A stretch of DNA of 64,000 nt, from assembly GCF_016859285.1 (NCBI RefSeq), contig NC_053422.1:16592001-16656000 (forward strand), read 5' to 3'. The first letter of the stretch is position 1. Every line of letters starts with the position of its first letter. This document shows, in pieces, positions 33,734-46,776 of this stretch. Position numbers and translations under genes: made by a program. Origin of the DNA: Xiphias gladius. Taxonomy: Eukaryota > Chordata > Actinopteri > Istiophoriformes > Xiphiidae. A model generated the notes under the pieces. It was not told the DNA's origin and made no database searches. It saw only the letters and a program-made list of their open reading frames with translations.

Positions 33734-36700
33734 GATTGCTACAATTAATTATTTTATGGTAAACTATTCTATCTGACCATGTGTTGGTCAACTAAAAAGA
33801 ATAAATCCAAATGGAAATTATCAGTACAATTATCAATATATAATGTTATTAATGTCCTATCGGAATGAATAGGCGCACCACCAAAACTTAAATTGTCAGC
33901 GAGGAGTCACATTGTAAGTGACTGTATTGTGCAGTGTTGATCACCTCTGACTTGGCCTTTTTCTCTGCAGCCATGAGCTGGACTTTGTCCCTCTGCTCCT
34001 TGGGTGCTGAGCGATACATGTCTAGCAGTAGCTTCATCTCCCTCTGGGACTCCTGGGCTTTCCTGCACATCCAAAATCATCAACACCACCATCCAGGGCC
34101 CAAAATCAACAAGAACTCTGAATAAAGCCCAGTAAGCTTTTGAAACTAGCATGAAATAAAATTGGGGAGAAAAACATGCCTCACACCCATTTCACAGTGG
34201 CAATATGTTTTGTTTACCTGCAATTTAATGCAAACAATAGTTTTTTATTCACTGTGAGCTGGTGCTGATTATTCACAGAATCCTATGACTGGTGAAATCA
34301 TTCACGCTATTTTTAAATGGATCTCATAGCCTGAAGTTAACCCACAGAAACCACTGCATCAATAAAATGATAACAACAAATATTGGAAAAATAAAAATTA
34401 ACATGTTTGAACTATTCTGCAACTGTGGTGTGTACAGTATAGTATGATTTCTTTGAAGACATATTAATATGGTACATATAATTGAACTGCCAATAGGCAA
34501 AGCAAACATAGTATTTTTCAAGTCTCCCAACATCCACTTAACGTTCCAATCAAGAAGCAAAAAATGCCAAATTTTTCCTCACTTTATCACTTTATTTAGT
34601 TTTAGTTTATGTATTTTTATGTATTGATAGAGGTGTTTGTGACCATCTATGCAAAAAACTGAATGACCCAGCATGGTTGAATGCTTGCTTACACATGACC
34701 GACCGACCCATTAACCAACAGGCCACCCAGTTTTTCCTCATCTGTCTGGTAGTTAAAAAAAAATAGCATCATCTAAAATCAAAAGCAACTTCCATACATG
34801 CGACTCACTTGAGTTCTGCTCGGACAATCTTCAGCTGCTCCATCTCCTTCCTTTTTGACCCTCCGACCATAGACAAACGCTCCCCGGCTGACTCCTCGGG
34901 TTGGCTACTGCCCCCCGGCTTCTCCTTTTCTTCCTTTATCACACTGCTGCTGCTCCCACTGCTGCGGGTCGGCCTCTCTCTCTCCTTTTCCTTCTCTTTC
35001 TCCCTTTCTCTGTCTTTCTCCTCTTTCTTTATAGCGTCCTTTTCTTTCCTTTCCTCCTTCTCTTTCTTCTCCTCTTTATCCTCCTCTTTTACTGTTGCCT
35101 CTGGTTCCACTCCAGGCTCCGTTTTCACTGAGGCACCTACAGAATGACGATGAGACAAAGTGAAGAAAGAATTGTCAACCAGGACTGTCCATATTTGTCT
35201 TGATATGGATCATAACAACAATTTAAAATGAGCAAAAACACCATTTATGTTATTTACAACTTAATAAAATATAAAATAAGCGTTTATGGTCAGTTAACTA
35301 GTTGTTAGTTACCAGTGCTGCAGGGTGTCGAAGAGCCATTGTCAGGCTCCGTCTTGACCACAGGTTCTCCAGAGATGGCTGGAGTTGAAGGAGAGGTTGT
35401 CTCATCCTTCACATCCATCTCTGTGCTTGACTGGGATTGGAGGATAGCGTTGCCCTTTGAGGCACGGACCTACAGAGGCAACAGATGCATATGATGAATT
35501 TTAGGATGGCGTGCTGCCCTTTTCCGTTTCACTATTTTCAACAGATTATAACATATGTGTGTTGCCATTAAAGTAAAACAAAAAATCTTCTGCTGGTGAG
35601 AGGTGACTTCATGAGTTTCTGTCTGTCTCCTTCTGACACACCTGGTTGAGTTCAGCTTGTGTCTCTCTCAGCCTCATCTTGTATTTCACCACCTCTCCCT
35701 TCATCTGCTGGTTGTGGGTTTGCAGCGTGCTAATCAAGTGACGCATCTCCCTGTTAATAGGACCTGATACGAGGAGGCAGTCGGAGGAACAAAATAAAGT
35801 GAGAGAGAGAATACACATCAGTACTTTTCTGTCAACAAGAATATGATCCTGCTCTACGGTATTTTTAGTCCAATTCATGAGCCTCAGTCACTATTTAAGC
35901 CAGAACCTGTTATTTACCTGCTTGCTCGTTGGCAGCAAGAGTCTGTTCAAATTCGATGCGCAACATCTCGTACTCCTTCCTGACCTGAGCTAGTGTGTCC
36001 TCCAGCTGAAACACCTCTGTACGCACCTTCCTCTGTAGAGCCACCTCATCATTCTGCACACAGAGGCCAAAGTAAGAGTAAGAGGGGAATGAATGTTAAA
36101 CAGATGGACACAGATGCAAACACACACAACTTACCTCCATGTGCTCCAGCTGTCGAAGGCGTGCCGTCCTGGTGGTGTTGAGGCGTGCGCGTGTCTCATC
36201 TAATTGAGCCTTGAGGATCAGAGACTCGTTGTAGAGTACAGAAAACTGTGACTGCAGACAGCGATACTCTGAAGTCTCTTTCACCATGCCCTCCGCTCGA
36301 CTCATCAGCTCCGCCTGAAAAGAACAGAGAGAAAGGCAGTAAATTCAGTCCTTTGGTTTAATAACAGTGAAATTAACAGCCATAATTCTAAATGCACTAT
36401 AATCCATAAGTGGGAAATTTTCAACTTCCCAACACTTGAGTCATAATAATGCTGTGTGAGAAGTACCTTCATGCTGTTGTTCTCCTGGTGAACATTTTGC
36501 AGGTCCTGCTGGAGCTTCTGCAGCTCAGTGAGACGGTTGTCTGCCAGCTCCCGGTTCTCCTCCATCTCACTGTTCATTTCCTCAAACTGTTGGTAAGGAC
36601 AGGTATAGAAAAAATTACAAAATCAAGAATGTCTTTCTATTTGTCACACCACACTTTATTTTAATTATCGAAATTATGTGGGGAAAAAACAAAATTAACA

Positions 36701-38641
36701 AATAAAAATAAAAAAAACACAATCCCACCTTTCTCTTGTTAATAGTGATGGTCCCACATACGCTGCTGGCTTCCCCACACACCTTATAGCCTTTGCTGTT
36801 CACCTGGGGTTCACAGGGAGTGTTATAACATACTTCAACATAAACAAAAAGACATTTTGTATCAACACAACACTGTGATTGGCATAAGTTCCGACACAAA
36901 TCCTCATCATCCTCACCCTCTCCAGTATCTCGCTCAGGTGTGCATTCAGTCGGTTCTCTCGGCGGCGGATCTTCTCCATGTCCCACTGGAGCTCTTCGAT
37001 CAGAACCTGCAGCTCGCTCACACGCTGGTCTGCTTTGTTAGCTGCACGACCAAGAGACCTGGACTGGAAATAACAGGAGGACAAAGCAACTGTTACTAAA
37101 GGATGATGACTGACAGAAAAGAAATGAACTAATTAAAAAGGTATGGTTTATGTCTCTTGCAAGGAGATTTACTCAATAACTTGCTTAGCATTTTTGTAAC
37201 TGTTAAGACGTGCTCGACCTGAGGGGGAACATTTTGCAACAGAGAATAAGGAAGGACATATAATTTGTACCTCGCTTGTCATGTGACTGTGCTTTTGCTT
37301 CAGGTCCTCAGTCAGCTGTTGCAGCCGCTCATTTTCACTGGTCAGGAGGGAGTTTTGTTTGGAAGCTATCTGCCACAAACTGCCCTCTGGAAAGAAATGC
37401 AACAATAATAATCAGATGTTATCCAAAGCACAAACACATAAACTGACTTGATGAATTTCTTCATTTCATCCTCAGCTATACTCCATTACAACAATGTCAT
37501 CATGTCTTCCACCCCAACCCTTCCCTCCTTTTTTTCCTCACCAGCTCCAGAGTCCAGCTCTGCCTTCAGCTGGTCCACAGTGCGCCTCAGACACTCATAG
37601 ATCTCCACTACGCGATTGGCCTGTTTTTGGCTGGACTCCACTCTCACCTGAAGCTCAGCCTCCATCTCCTCGCTGGTGCTGCTGGCCAGCGTGGCCAGGA
37701 AAGAGTTGGCTGTCTCTCCCTGGTGGCCTGGGTGACAACAGAAGTAAATAGGGTTTTGGCTTTGATCTCTGGTTTGTTAATCAGTATAAATGTTTTTTCT
37801 TTCAAAGTCACGATTCTGTGTCTGTTCTGTCTTAACCTCTGTCCTTGGCCCTCTCCTGGTTGGAGTCGCCATCAGGTTCTGGAGTTTCCGGCTTCAGGCT
37901 TCGTCCCTCGCCTGCCGGAGATTTTTCAAGTTCGCTGCTTGTCTGGTCGTAACGCCTGATGATCAGTTGGACGTTTTCATCAAACTGAAGGAGAGAGAAT
38001 GACATAACACTTCAACTTTTTGACCTTTATGGAAGAGGAGTCTGTTAATGTTGTTTTTGCTCCTAAGTCTGAACTGTGCCAGTGAGTGTCTACCTGGTTC
38101 CAGTATCTATTGAGGATCAACAGACTGGCATCATCAGTCGCCTGACGGGTCTCCAGTCTCTCAATTCTCTCTCGCAACTCGTCCTCAATCACCTGAAAAA
38201 CGACAAGCCAAGGGATTAAGCTTTCTCAAAACAAGAGGGGATGCAAATGCAGCTTCCAGTGTGAGTTGTAAACAAATATTGGGGAATTCATTTACCTGTC
38301 TTTGATCGAGAGCTTCTCCCAACTTTCGGTTCTTAGCCTGGAGAGCTTTGATGTCTTGTTCTTCCTGAGAAAGGATTGAATCGAACATGAGAATAAAACG
38401 TAGGAGGCATTACACTCCTGAGTTTAATGTCATATGGCACTGTGGTGGATAATAAAGCGTAGCTCACCGAGTTAGATACCCCTCCCAGTTTGATGACCGT
38501 CTCGACAGCGGTGCTCCCCCCGGCAGCGGCGCTGACACCGGGACCTCCGTCCTCTCCTTCCCTCTCCCTCCGCTTCTCTGAGGGCGCACCGGAGGACGAG
38601 GGACCGCCGCTGGGGTCAGCAGGACGCTTCTGTCCCGACAT
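30053..38641 (-). CDS. rnf20: RNF20 (BRE1A), E3 ligase for histone H2B monoubiquitination
   Basis: With RNF40 and UBE2A/B, RNF20 places ubiquitin on H2B Lys120 in transcribed chromatin. Twenty-one coding exons give 1028 residues (human 975): 38468-38641, 38296-38364, 38094-38192, 37837-37984, 37542-37727, 37271-37386, 36917-37063, 36729-36803, 36467-36586, 36135-36314, 35918-36053, 35642-35763, 35313-35469, 34809-35136, 33945-34062, 33519-33668, 33210-33422, 32667-32792, 32382-32522, 31688-31792, 30053-30229. Nearly all is coiled coil ([60 protein letters not shown]). The last exon holds the C3HC4 RING ([29 protein letters not shown]) and the terminal [26 protein letters not shown] and the final G favour RNF20 over RNF40 (which ends IYIS), as does adjacency to aldob. 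The 34809-35136 exon is an unusually long Lys/Glu/Arg low-complexity insert. Confidence 0.95.
31041..31635. mobile_element. 'TTAGCTTAGC' foldback-family element with another inverted-repeat element inserted
   Basis: The outer element starts near AATGTTTGACACTTTTGG (31048-31065) and resumes with GAGAGTTAGATGAGAAGATG (31500 on), then TTAGCTTAGCTTAGCACAAA and GACTGGAAACAGGGAGAAAC (31571 on). This is the order of a repeat common in percomorph fish. At 31108 it is split by a ~390-base element with terminal repeats AAAGGTGCTATATGCAAG (31108-31125) and CTTACATATAGCACCTTT (31479-31496). A TTAA-like flank on both sides suggests the target duplication. The whole lies in the last intron of rnf20. No coding capacity. 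Confidence 0.65.
33684..33733 (+). repeat. (ATT)n trinucleotide microsatellite
   Basis: About 16 ATT units in an rnf20 intron, starting 15 bases from the acceptor side of exon 33519-33668. Confidence 0.95.
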
Positions 38642-39058
38642 CCTCAGACTCCTGAAACAAACGGAAAGACGCTAAAAAAAAAAAAAAAAAAAAGCAGAAT
38701 GTAACTGTTAACAGCTAACGTTAGATCGAGGTGGTTTGAACGACAAAGTTAGCTACAGCGTGCTGGACATATAACACACTAAATGGCAAACGACAACTGC
38801 CTTAATGTTTATTTTGAAATCTTACTACCCCAAGCGATGGGCAGTTGGAAGAAATAAAACCAAAATGACCTGCTATCACATTTTAAAACACGAACAGGCT
38901 GATTAAATCAGTCAATGCAACGTTAGGCTAACGTTAGCCGTTTGCTAACGCCAGTTTTAAATGCTATTGATGCTCAGGAAAACCGATTCTGACCCGACAC
39001 ATCGATGCATTTACTTTGTAATATTGTCAGCAACAACCACCTCTAACCGAAGTCTTAC

Positions 39059-39120
39059 CGCTTTTAATGTTAAGAGTTTTATGTTATATCTATGGATGTT
39101 GATGTTGCGGCTCCTTGCCT
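39059..39120 (-). promoter_or_regulatory. rnf20: Probable rnf20 non-coding first exon and promoter end
   Basis: On the minus strand the consensus donor AAAAGCG|GTAAGA sits at 39059. The rnf20 ATG lies about 420 bases further on, preceded by an A-rich run (38674-38693) that reads as a T-rich tract on the coding strand just before a CAG. No TATA box is seen upstream, as expected for a housekeeping gene. The exon's 5' limit is a guess. Confidence 0.4.
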
Positions 39121-41500
39121 CTCGGAAACGGAAGCGTTAACGATCTAAGTGGGTCGACTTTCAGCCCCGTCTGCGCCCCCTACTGACCTGGAGGGAAACA
39201 AACCCTGCACAACATTCATTCATTCAGTTTGCAGGCCAAAAGGTTGCTACTTGGGCCACCGTTGCCTCCAAGTTCGTACAAGCAGAGTGCAGGTACGCAG
39301 CAGATTATAGATGGAAGATTTATTTTATTTTCCACAAAGATCCAGAAACCAACCTGTGCTTCTATACTGGACTACCACTGTGGCCCCAGGTTTACTGTTA
39401 GCCAGTTGGTTTGTGGTAATTTGATGAAACACAATTTAATTTAGGGAAATGAACCAGTTGAGAGCAATATCAACTAAAATATGTAGCAAACTAGCAGGGG
39501 TTAGAACTAGCTTTTGACTCAGGGACACAGGATTACATAATAATGCAGGACCCGCTCCATATTGTACTTTAATTGTGCAAACTCACAAACAAATTTGCAA
39601 GTAATCAAACCAGCAAAAAACAACTGACACGCAGTGGCAAACTCCCTGGAGGTCAGGGCCCCTGGAGGTCAGTTGCCTGCTTTGTGCTGTTGGTAATCCC
39701 GCCCTGTAGTATACTGTAGAGTGCAGTTTAATAACATAAATGTACAAATTACCAAACAATATGTTATAACCCAAGAAAGTGGAACGCATGCAGCTAAACT
39801 AATTGTAATGCACGCAAATGAGTTCCCTTTTTTAAAATGACTAAGACAAATCAGAAATGTCCTGATTGAAACCACATTGATTCACAGTACAGATACTTTG
39901 TGTGCTGCAGTGTCGTATTGCACCTCACACAGATCCATGGATCTATGGCCGGTGCAGTGCCTGGGGATACTGTAGCAAATATCAGGCAACCGAAACAACC
40001 AGACTAACATTCCTGTGGTGCTATCTTTTTAATTTATTTCACATGCTTTGGGGGTTATCAAACCTGACTGGACAACATTTTCTCTCAATCCTTATGTAAA
40101 AAGGGACTCACGGGCAGAGACTGAACTCTTATCAGAGGCATTAAAGGGTACACTGCACTGGGTGCAGAGTCCAGGTTGCATAAAAAGCGGCCTGTCATTA
40201 TTTGTGAGATACAGATCGACCCCAGCCTATGGGTTGAAATATCCCTATCTGCTGAGGTCACTCCTGGACTAACGTTTTTTGGGGCCATTTTCAGCAATCA
40301 GTGTAAGAGCTGTTTGTGTGTGACGTGTTTGAAAACCAATGTGACGCATCGGGCCGATAAACAAGGGAGCATGAAAAAGCGGGTTTTGCTCTAGTTCCAG
40401 TTATTGGTAAATCATTTGTGTCCAATAAATGAACTAAAACATGGACCAATGCTAGTGTAATGAAAATATGTAGAGAATAGGGCTCCTCAACTCTATATAA
40501 AATCTCAAATTAAGATGAATCAAGTCAGACAATTACAGAGTTACAATGACATAAAATAAAAGTTAATAAATGGTCTAAAAAGCCCTATCAGAACTAAAGG
40601 CATCTCCTGTTGAAAATTACACAATTTTTTGTTTATTTGCGCAGGGAAAAAAAATCAAACAAACTGCATACAAACTCATAAATGATCATCTAAAACAAAT
40701 CCACACTGTTAAAATGTGTTACTTTTTAAAAGAGATTACAAAACAGAGATTTAAGTCTATTTATAAAATTTGCTCTGCGGGACCCGAAGGCAGGTGTAGT
40801 TTTAACCAAATGAGAAAAAGAGTTCCATAAGTCAGGACTCAAGTATCTCACTGAAAATGGACTTCTGCTTGTAAAAGGTTTGGGAAGAATAAGAGGAGTG
40901 AACCTGTGAATTAGTTTGAAAGATAAGATCTGAAATGAGGTGGAAGGTTTCCTTTTTTGAAATTCGGAACAATAATATGTTAACATCACATGCTGATTTA
41001 ACTAAATCCATCCACCATCATGGAGGCCTTGGAGAGTTTTTTTTTTTAAAACCGTCACACCTCTGCATCCACTCAAATGAGACGGACATTATCATCCACA
41101 CTTTCACCAGGCCAAAAAAAAAACAAAAACAAACAAACAAAAAAAAGCAAACAAACTGGAAGTGCAACATTGCAGCGGGCCTCTCAGGTTACAGTTCACC
41201 GCTGCTCAGACTCTGCTGCAACGGTCTGCAGTGTGCAGGAAAAAGGAGGCGGGGCTCTTTCGGAGCCGTGTGACGCCCGCGTGCATGCAGACTTCGACTT
41301 CGTTGCTCGCTTCTGACGACGCATTGTATTCACCTCCTGTTTTCCAGACCCTGCACCCAAAAGGTTCTGGTATGACCCCAGAGTCCACAGAGGAGCACAT
41401 TGATGCTGCGCCATGCGAACACCGCCCCTGTCTGTCCGACGGGGCCAATTGCGTTGCCGAGGTGACACACGCCCCGCCACATCACGAGCACCTCCTCCAC
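39121..41500. other. Intergenic between divergent rnf20 and aldob
   Basis: No gene supported. Minus-strand 40726-40989 contains SVRYLSPDLWNSFSHLVKTT..ANFINRLKSLF, which resembles the C-terminal 'LWNSLP...SFKSLLKTHLF' block of L2-like LINEs and is listed separately. GC content rises after 41.2 kb towards the aldob promoter. Confidence 0.45.
40726..40989 (-). mobile_element. Possible LINE ORF2 C-terminal fragment
   Basis: A continuous 87-codon minus-strand frame contains YLSPDLWNSFSHL and INRLKSLFC, spaced like the end of L2/CR1-type ORF2 proteins. There is no other LINE block nearby. Weak similarity, judged by eye. Confidence 0.3.
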
Positions 41501-41513
41501 GGCTCCACACAGG

Positions 41514-41631
41514 CAATAAATGGAGCCTTGTGTCCGGTCGTCGGCCTTCTCGATCAGGCGAGTTAGTGCTGGGAGCCTACAGAGACCTTTTGCCACTTGT
41601 GCTGTCGTCGCTGTTTGATTATAACTCTCAA
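41514..41631 (+). promoter_or_regulatory. aldob: Probable aldob promoter and non-coding exon 1
   Basis: A TATA-like CAATAAATGG at 41514-41523 is followed by a short leader exon whose donor TCTCAA|GTAAGG is at 41631/41632. Vertebrate aldolase genes have an untranslated first exon, so this fits, and the ATG exon begins at 42413. The transcription start is inferred to lie at about 41545. Confidence 0.5.
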
Positions 41632-42413
41632 GTAAGGCGTGTTTTCAAGTTTTTGTTTTTTTGTTTTTACCCCTTGCAAACTTTTAAGGTAAAAGATTTC
41701 CATGTTTTTTTTTTCTTTTGTTTTATTTATTTATTTATTTTTACATTTTGGATTAGAGTACCCTGCATCTTTACCGTTCCTCATCCTACCGCAGTGGAAG
41801 TAGTGTTGTGAATGTGGACTTAAGCCGCGGGTTTTAAAATAGCCTAAAGTTTGTAAAAGTCGTTAAGTCTGTATGCTCGAGTTACATTGATAAACGGGGG
41901 CGTCAAACGCATTTTTTGCGACATGGATGGGAGGTGATTTAATTTTGAAAGGGAAGTATATTAATTGCAGGCGTGTGTTGTCTGCCGAGGTTTGCCAGCA
42001 TGCCTTTGCTTTGTGCAAATACTTGAAATGCAACAAACGTCCGCGTTGAGCCTGCTGTTTGCCATCACTCACTTCATGCTTGCCAATTATGCTCCTGATC
42101 TTAATTCTTAGCCTTCATACCATGCGTTTGGACGCTTTCCTCTGCAGGAGGCATTGGGAAAACATCATGTCGTCAACAACTTTAAGTGAACTATGAACTT
42201 AAGTTGCACATCAAGAGTCACAACTTATCTGTGTGAGGGCCAAAGTTTAGCTGTGCAAGCCAAATATTTACAGAGGTGATGCAAGAGAAGCAGAATGTCA
42301 GAGGTTCATTGAGTTCAGTGGAAATGAAGATTCAAATCTTCCTCATACTTGGTACAGTCTTGAAGAGTTTCTGAACACCTGTCAGTGAAATCACTTTTTT
42401 TCTCTTTCCTAGG

Positions 42414-44626
42414 ATGACTCATCAGTTCCCATCCCTGTCTCCGGAGCAGAAGAAGGAGCTCTCTGACATTGCTCAGAGGATCGTGGCTCCAGGAAAGGGA
42501 ATCCTGGCTGCCGATGAATCAACAGGTGAGCCTCAAGGCTAAGTCTGGGGGGGGGGGACTGCGGAGGACTGCGGAGGGGGCATCTGAAATTGTCTCCATG
42601 CCCTTTTCTCTCCAGGCACCATGGGAAAGCGCCTCCAGAAAATCAACGTGGAGAACAACGAGGAGAACCGCCGCTGCTTCCGTGACCTTCTCTTCTCCTC
42701 TGACCCCTCCATCTCCAACTGTGTGGGTGGGGTCATCTTCTTCCACGAGACGCTCTACCAGAAATCAGACAGCGGCAAGCTTTTCCCCCAAGTCATCAAG
42801 GATAAGGGCATTGTTGTCGGCATCAAGGTTAGAAGCCTGCAGAGACTTAAGGCCAATTCACGGTAAAATTGAATGCACACATTTTTGGGTCTTTTAAACA
42901 GAGTTTAATGGATGTGTGTGATTCTCTCTTCAGGTGGACAAAGGCACAGCCGGACTAAATGGAACAGATGGCGAGACTACCACACAAGGTAAAATGATTT
43001 AAGGTGCACACCTTTTTTTATTGATGTTTACATTTTTTGGCAAATTTCTGCAAAATGATGCAAAGATTAGCACTTAAATTAGAACTTTTCTGTGGAAAAA
43101 TAGTGCAATGGCATATTTAATCATAAACTACTCCATTAAAGAGTTTGACAAATAAACAAGACAGAGGGAAGTTCTGAAATGCATTGATTTGTGATGTGTA
43201 AAAAATATCAACAAACTATAGACAACTATTTGAATCTGCCACCGTAGCATGCCGACATTCAGTAACTGTATTTCTCATAGGTCTTGATGGCCTCTCGGAG
43301 CGTTGTGCCCAGTATAAGAAGGATGGTTGTGACTTTGCCAAGTGGAGGTGTGTGCTGAAGATCTCAGATGGCTGCCCATCAGCTCTTGCCATCGCAGAGA
43401 ACGCCAATGTCCTTGCCAGATATGCCAGTATCTGCCAACAGGTGTGTGTTTGTTTTTATTTTTGTGTGGAGCCCTGATTCTCCACAGAAATGACAAGAGG
43501 AATTCAGCTTGGTCAGTGTATTTGTGAAGCACTCATTTTAACGTGACATTTATGTATTTAATCAGAATGGCCTGGTGCCCATTGTGGAGCCAGAGATCCT
43601 GCCTGATGGAAGCCATGACCTCCAGCGCTGCCAGTATGTCACAGAAAAGGTTGGCTCACCATCTCGGGCTTAGTAGCCAAACACGTGACCACCGGCGGTA
43701 AAATGTTTTTCCCATTAGATGATATTTTAAATCATGCGTAGTAATAAATCTGCCTCATCAGGTCCTGGCTGCTGTGTACAAGGCTCTGTCTAATCACCAT
43801 GTGTACCTGGAGGGTACTCTGCTGAAGCCCAACATGGTCACTGCTGGACACTCCTGCACCACAAAGTACACCCCTCAGCAGGTTGCCATGGCTACAGTGA
43901 CTGCTCTGAGGCGCACTGTCCCCGCTGCTGTACCAGGTTAGTGCCATAAGGCCCGCTTTTCCCTCTACAAGCCCGTTTGAGAAAAGCACGGACAACCAAT
44001 TTTCTCAGTAAAGAAAGTACATGTGGCGTGGGTTGTCCTGTCCCTCCAGGCATCTGCTTCCTGTCTGGAGGTCAGAGTGAGGAGGAGGCCTCCCTCAACC
44101 TGAACGCCATTAACCAGGTGCCCCTCCATCGCCCCTGGAAGCTGACCTTCTCTTATGGCCGTGCACTCCAGGCCTCTGCTCTTGCAGCCTGGCAGGGCAA
44201 AGCTGCCAACAAGCCAGCTGCACAGGAAGCTTTCTGCAACAGGGCCAAGGTAAGCCTCAGAGGGTAGGAATGGCTGTGGCTAATTCTGAATAGACACTAA
44301 AAAATAATTCACGCTTATCAATTTGTAGTCGTGGACTGTGCGCAGAACTGGGCTATTAAATAGCTTTTATCTCACATTACTCAACTTTACACCGACTGGT
44401 AAATGATTGATTCTAAAAAGGTTTTTGTCTGTTCAGTCATTCACTAATGTGGCGCAGGTAACTTGGCTGATTATTAACACTCAGATTTGACTTTGCCCTA
44501 TTTTTTTTTCCCCTCTGTTGCTCTCTTCAGATCAACGGTCTGGCTGCCAAAGGAGAGTACAAGCCCAGTGGCTCAGCTGACCTGGCCTCCATGCAATCTC
44601 TGTACACAGCCAGCTATGTCTATTAA
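42414..44626 (+). CDS. aldob: Fructose-bisphosphate aldolase B
   Basis: Class I aldolase cleaving fructose-1,6-bisphosphate (and fructose-1-phosphate) in cytosolic glycolysis, gluconeogenesis and fructose use. Eight coding exons (42414-42525, 42616-42827, 42934-42988, 43281-43441, 43566-43649, 43762-43936, 44050-44249, 44531-44626) sum to 1095 nt and 364 residues, the family's standard length. Seen: [32 protein letters not shown], the Schiff-base lysine in [13 protein letters not shown], the phosphate loop in [20 protein letters not shown], and C-terminal SLYTASYVY with the conserved catalytic tyrosine. The C-terminus (TASYVY, against NHAY in A and C) and the rnf20 neighbour point to isozyme B, although the N-terminal half is A-like, as in other fish aldob proteins as I remember them. 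AATAAA is at 44761-44766. Confidence 0.95.
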
Positions 44627-44766
44627 ATACTGTGAACATTAAAACCCCCTCCAAAAAATGCCCATGGACCAAATATTAACTACAAGAAATGGCTCTGCAT
44701 TTCTTGTATTGTCTCTGCTTTTCTTGAACTACTGTTTGTCTACTCAGTGAAATGACTGAAAATAAA

Positions 44767-45026
44767 TTAAGTGACCAAAATGTTGTTGGTATCATGGCAG
44801 TTTTTGTGATTTTTTTTATTTATTTATTTATTTTATTTTTTTTGTGAGATCTGGAAGCATGTCGTACAGTCAGTCACAATATGCATCATATCATTGTTGG
44901 GTACTGTAAGTACATTCAGCAATCGCACTTACTGCAACATGCATGGCTGTGCAGCTCATCCAAACTGACCTCAACCTTATGCCCAGTTCAGAGCATGAGG
45001 TGATCCCTCTTTTCATAACACAGATG

Positions 45027-45073
<47 letters not shown>

Positions 45074-46776
45074 CGCACAGAGGTTAAAATCACCAGCATG
45101 TACCAATTGAAGAAAAATGCATTTGAGCTATGCTGAGTGTTGTAAGTCATGTGTAGTGAGTAAAACATAAGGAGTCTGTTTAATACAAAAAAAAAAAAAA
45201 ACTAAACCAAAAAAAGGAACCAAGTTTATGCCATCGTGCTTTGCACAACAGCCATAGGGAAATACTGAAAGCGTTTAACGACATAGTCCAGTGACAAAAA
45301 TGAAAACCAAAGGACTGGAGCCTGAATAGCACTTTCAGATCTGGGCTTTTAAAAACACTAACAATGGGAAACAAACTAAACCCAAGCAGCTTTACTTATG
45401 CTGATCAGTTTGGTAACACAATGTTAATTTTTCATCTGTAGGTCATACAATTCAAATATACATATTTTAATATACCTACAGTTTACTTGGCTAATAAAAT
45501 TAATGGTTGGGCCATTCATTTGGTACCAGAAATAAAGAAATATCTCACCAGAAAGACAAGAGTGGGTGTGTGATCTGATTATTTGATGGCTAACTAAAGT
45601 GTTCAAAGTGGTTTTGCAGGTACAAATTATTAAGACTGTCTGCCATTTAATAACCTATAGTACATCATGTCTTCGTGGTCTGACTTGTGCATGCGGTATG
45701 TATAAGTGCTGTCTATGCATATGCTGTAGATTTATGCGTGGGTTATTTACATGACTATCAATCTGAGCATCGTTTTATTTTTTAAAAAATTGTTTATTTA
45801 ACAAAGACAACATACATCACATTGATTGCACAAAATATAGCTAAAAGCTAAGCTAGATCTTTGAAAAGCAGTCCCTGCCTACCTATATCTATTTTTCACA
45901 CATTCACAGGCAAAAGATGGCAACAGAAGAACAACTTCACATCACAGTCATGTGAATGAACATGATGAACTATATAAACATATACATCAAGTCAACAACT
46001 AAGATAAGAATATGCCAAATAGATTATTATATTTATCTTACCAATTCATCTGCATCTACAATTTCACTCTGAGCTTGGCCCAGACACTGCACATACTGTA
46101 ATAATAATGCAGATGATCAGAAGTGTGGACAACACAAATATTAAAGGTGTACAGATGGTGTCCACAATATTTCATTGAAATTCCAAATACCTGATGGGGT
46201 ATGTTTGAATTAAACAGTGTGGGCTGGGGGACTGTGGTGCCGACGCTAAATGTACTTCTAATTTATTTTAATGTAAATATGGAAACATGGTCTTAGGTGA
46301 TCTAACATTGTGTGAGACCTGCTAGCCTTGATGCTTTAATTCAAAGTCTAATGTGCACTGTGAATAATGTAATAATGTAATACAATAATGTAAGGTAAGT
46401 GTTTACCTTGACCCATACAGTAAGTACACATAAGCCTTGCTAGAGACAATAGTGGTTTCCCTTAGTAAGTGCATGTAAAATATTTATCTCACATGAGAAA
46501 ACAGAAATCATTTTCGTTCCCAAACAAGCTTTACAAAAAGCAAACAAATGTGGTTCAGTAATGCATTTCTTCATTCAGGACTAATTTACAGTGAAGCTTA
46601 GTGTAGATGTAAGTAACTAAAAAAGCTGGCTGTAGGGCCACTGCCACGAGGTGGTGTAGCATTCACATGTAATATAGTGTTTTACAAACTCTGTTGTTAT
46701 GTTTCTTTCACAGGATAGGTGAACTGCAGTAAAACAAGTGTTAGTTATTGTAGAATAAGAGCTGAAAAGATTGCTC
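44767..46776. other. Intergenic between aldob and the MS4A-like gene (convergent)
   Basis: AT-rich with no coding exon recognised. A (GT)n run is at 45030-45067 and short A/T tracts are scattered. It presumably includes the 3' UTR of the MS4A-like gene on its right side. Confidence 0.5.
45030..45067 (+). repeat. (GT)n microsatellite
   Basis: About 19 GT units ending in GCGCGCACGCAC. Confidence 0.95.

Noticed and set aside
33270-33734. 154-codon plus-strand frame ending in a poly-Tyr run
   Set aside because: Antisense to rnf20 exons, followed by the (ATT)n microsatellite read as TAT.
34809-35147. Plus-strand Ser/Leu/Phe-rich frame
   Set aside because: Antisense of the charged rnf20 exon.
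30053-38641. RNF40 instead of RNF20
   Set aside because: NSKGYKV, the IYIG terminus and the aldob neighbour fit RNF20. RNF40 has a different central block and ends IYIS.
41162-41811. Several overlapping frames before aldob
   Set aside because: They lie in the GC-richer promoter and leader region. No domain is seen and they cross the inferred non-coding exon.
42469-42897. 142-codon plus-strand frame within aldob
   Set aside because: Out of frame with the aldolase exons at 42414-42525 and 42616-42827.
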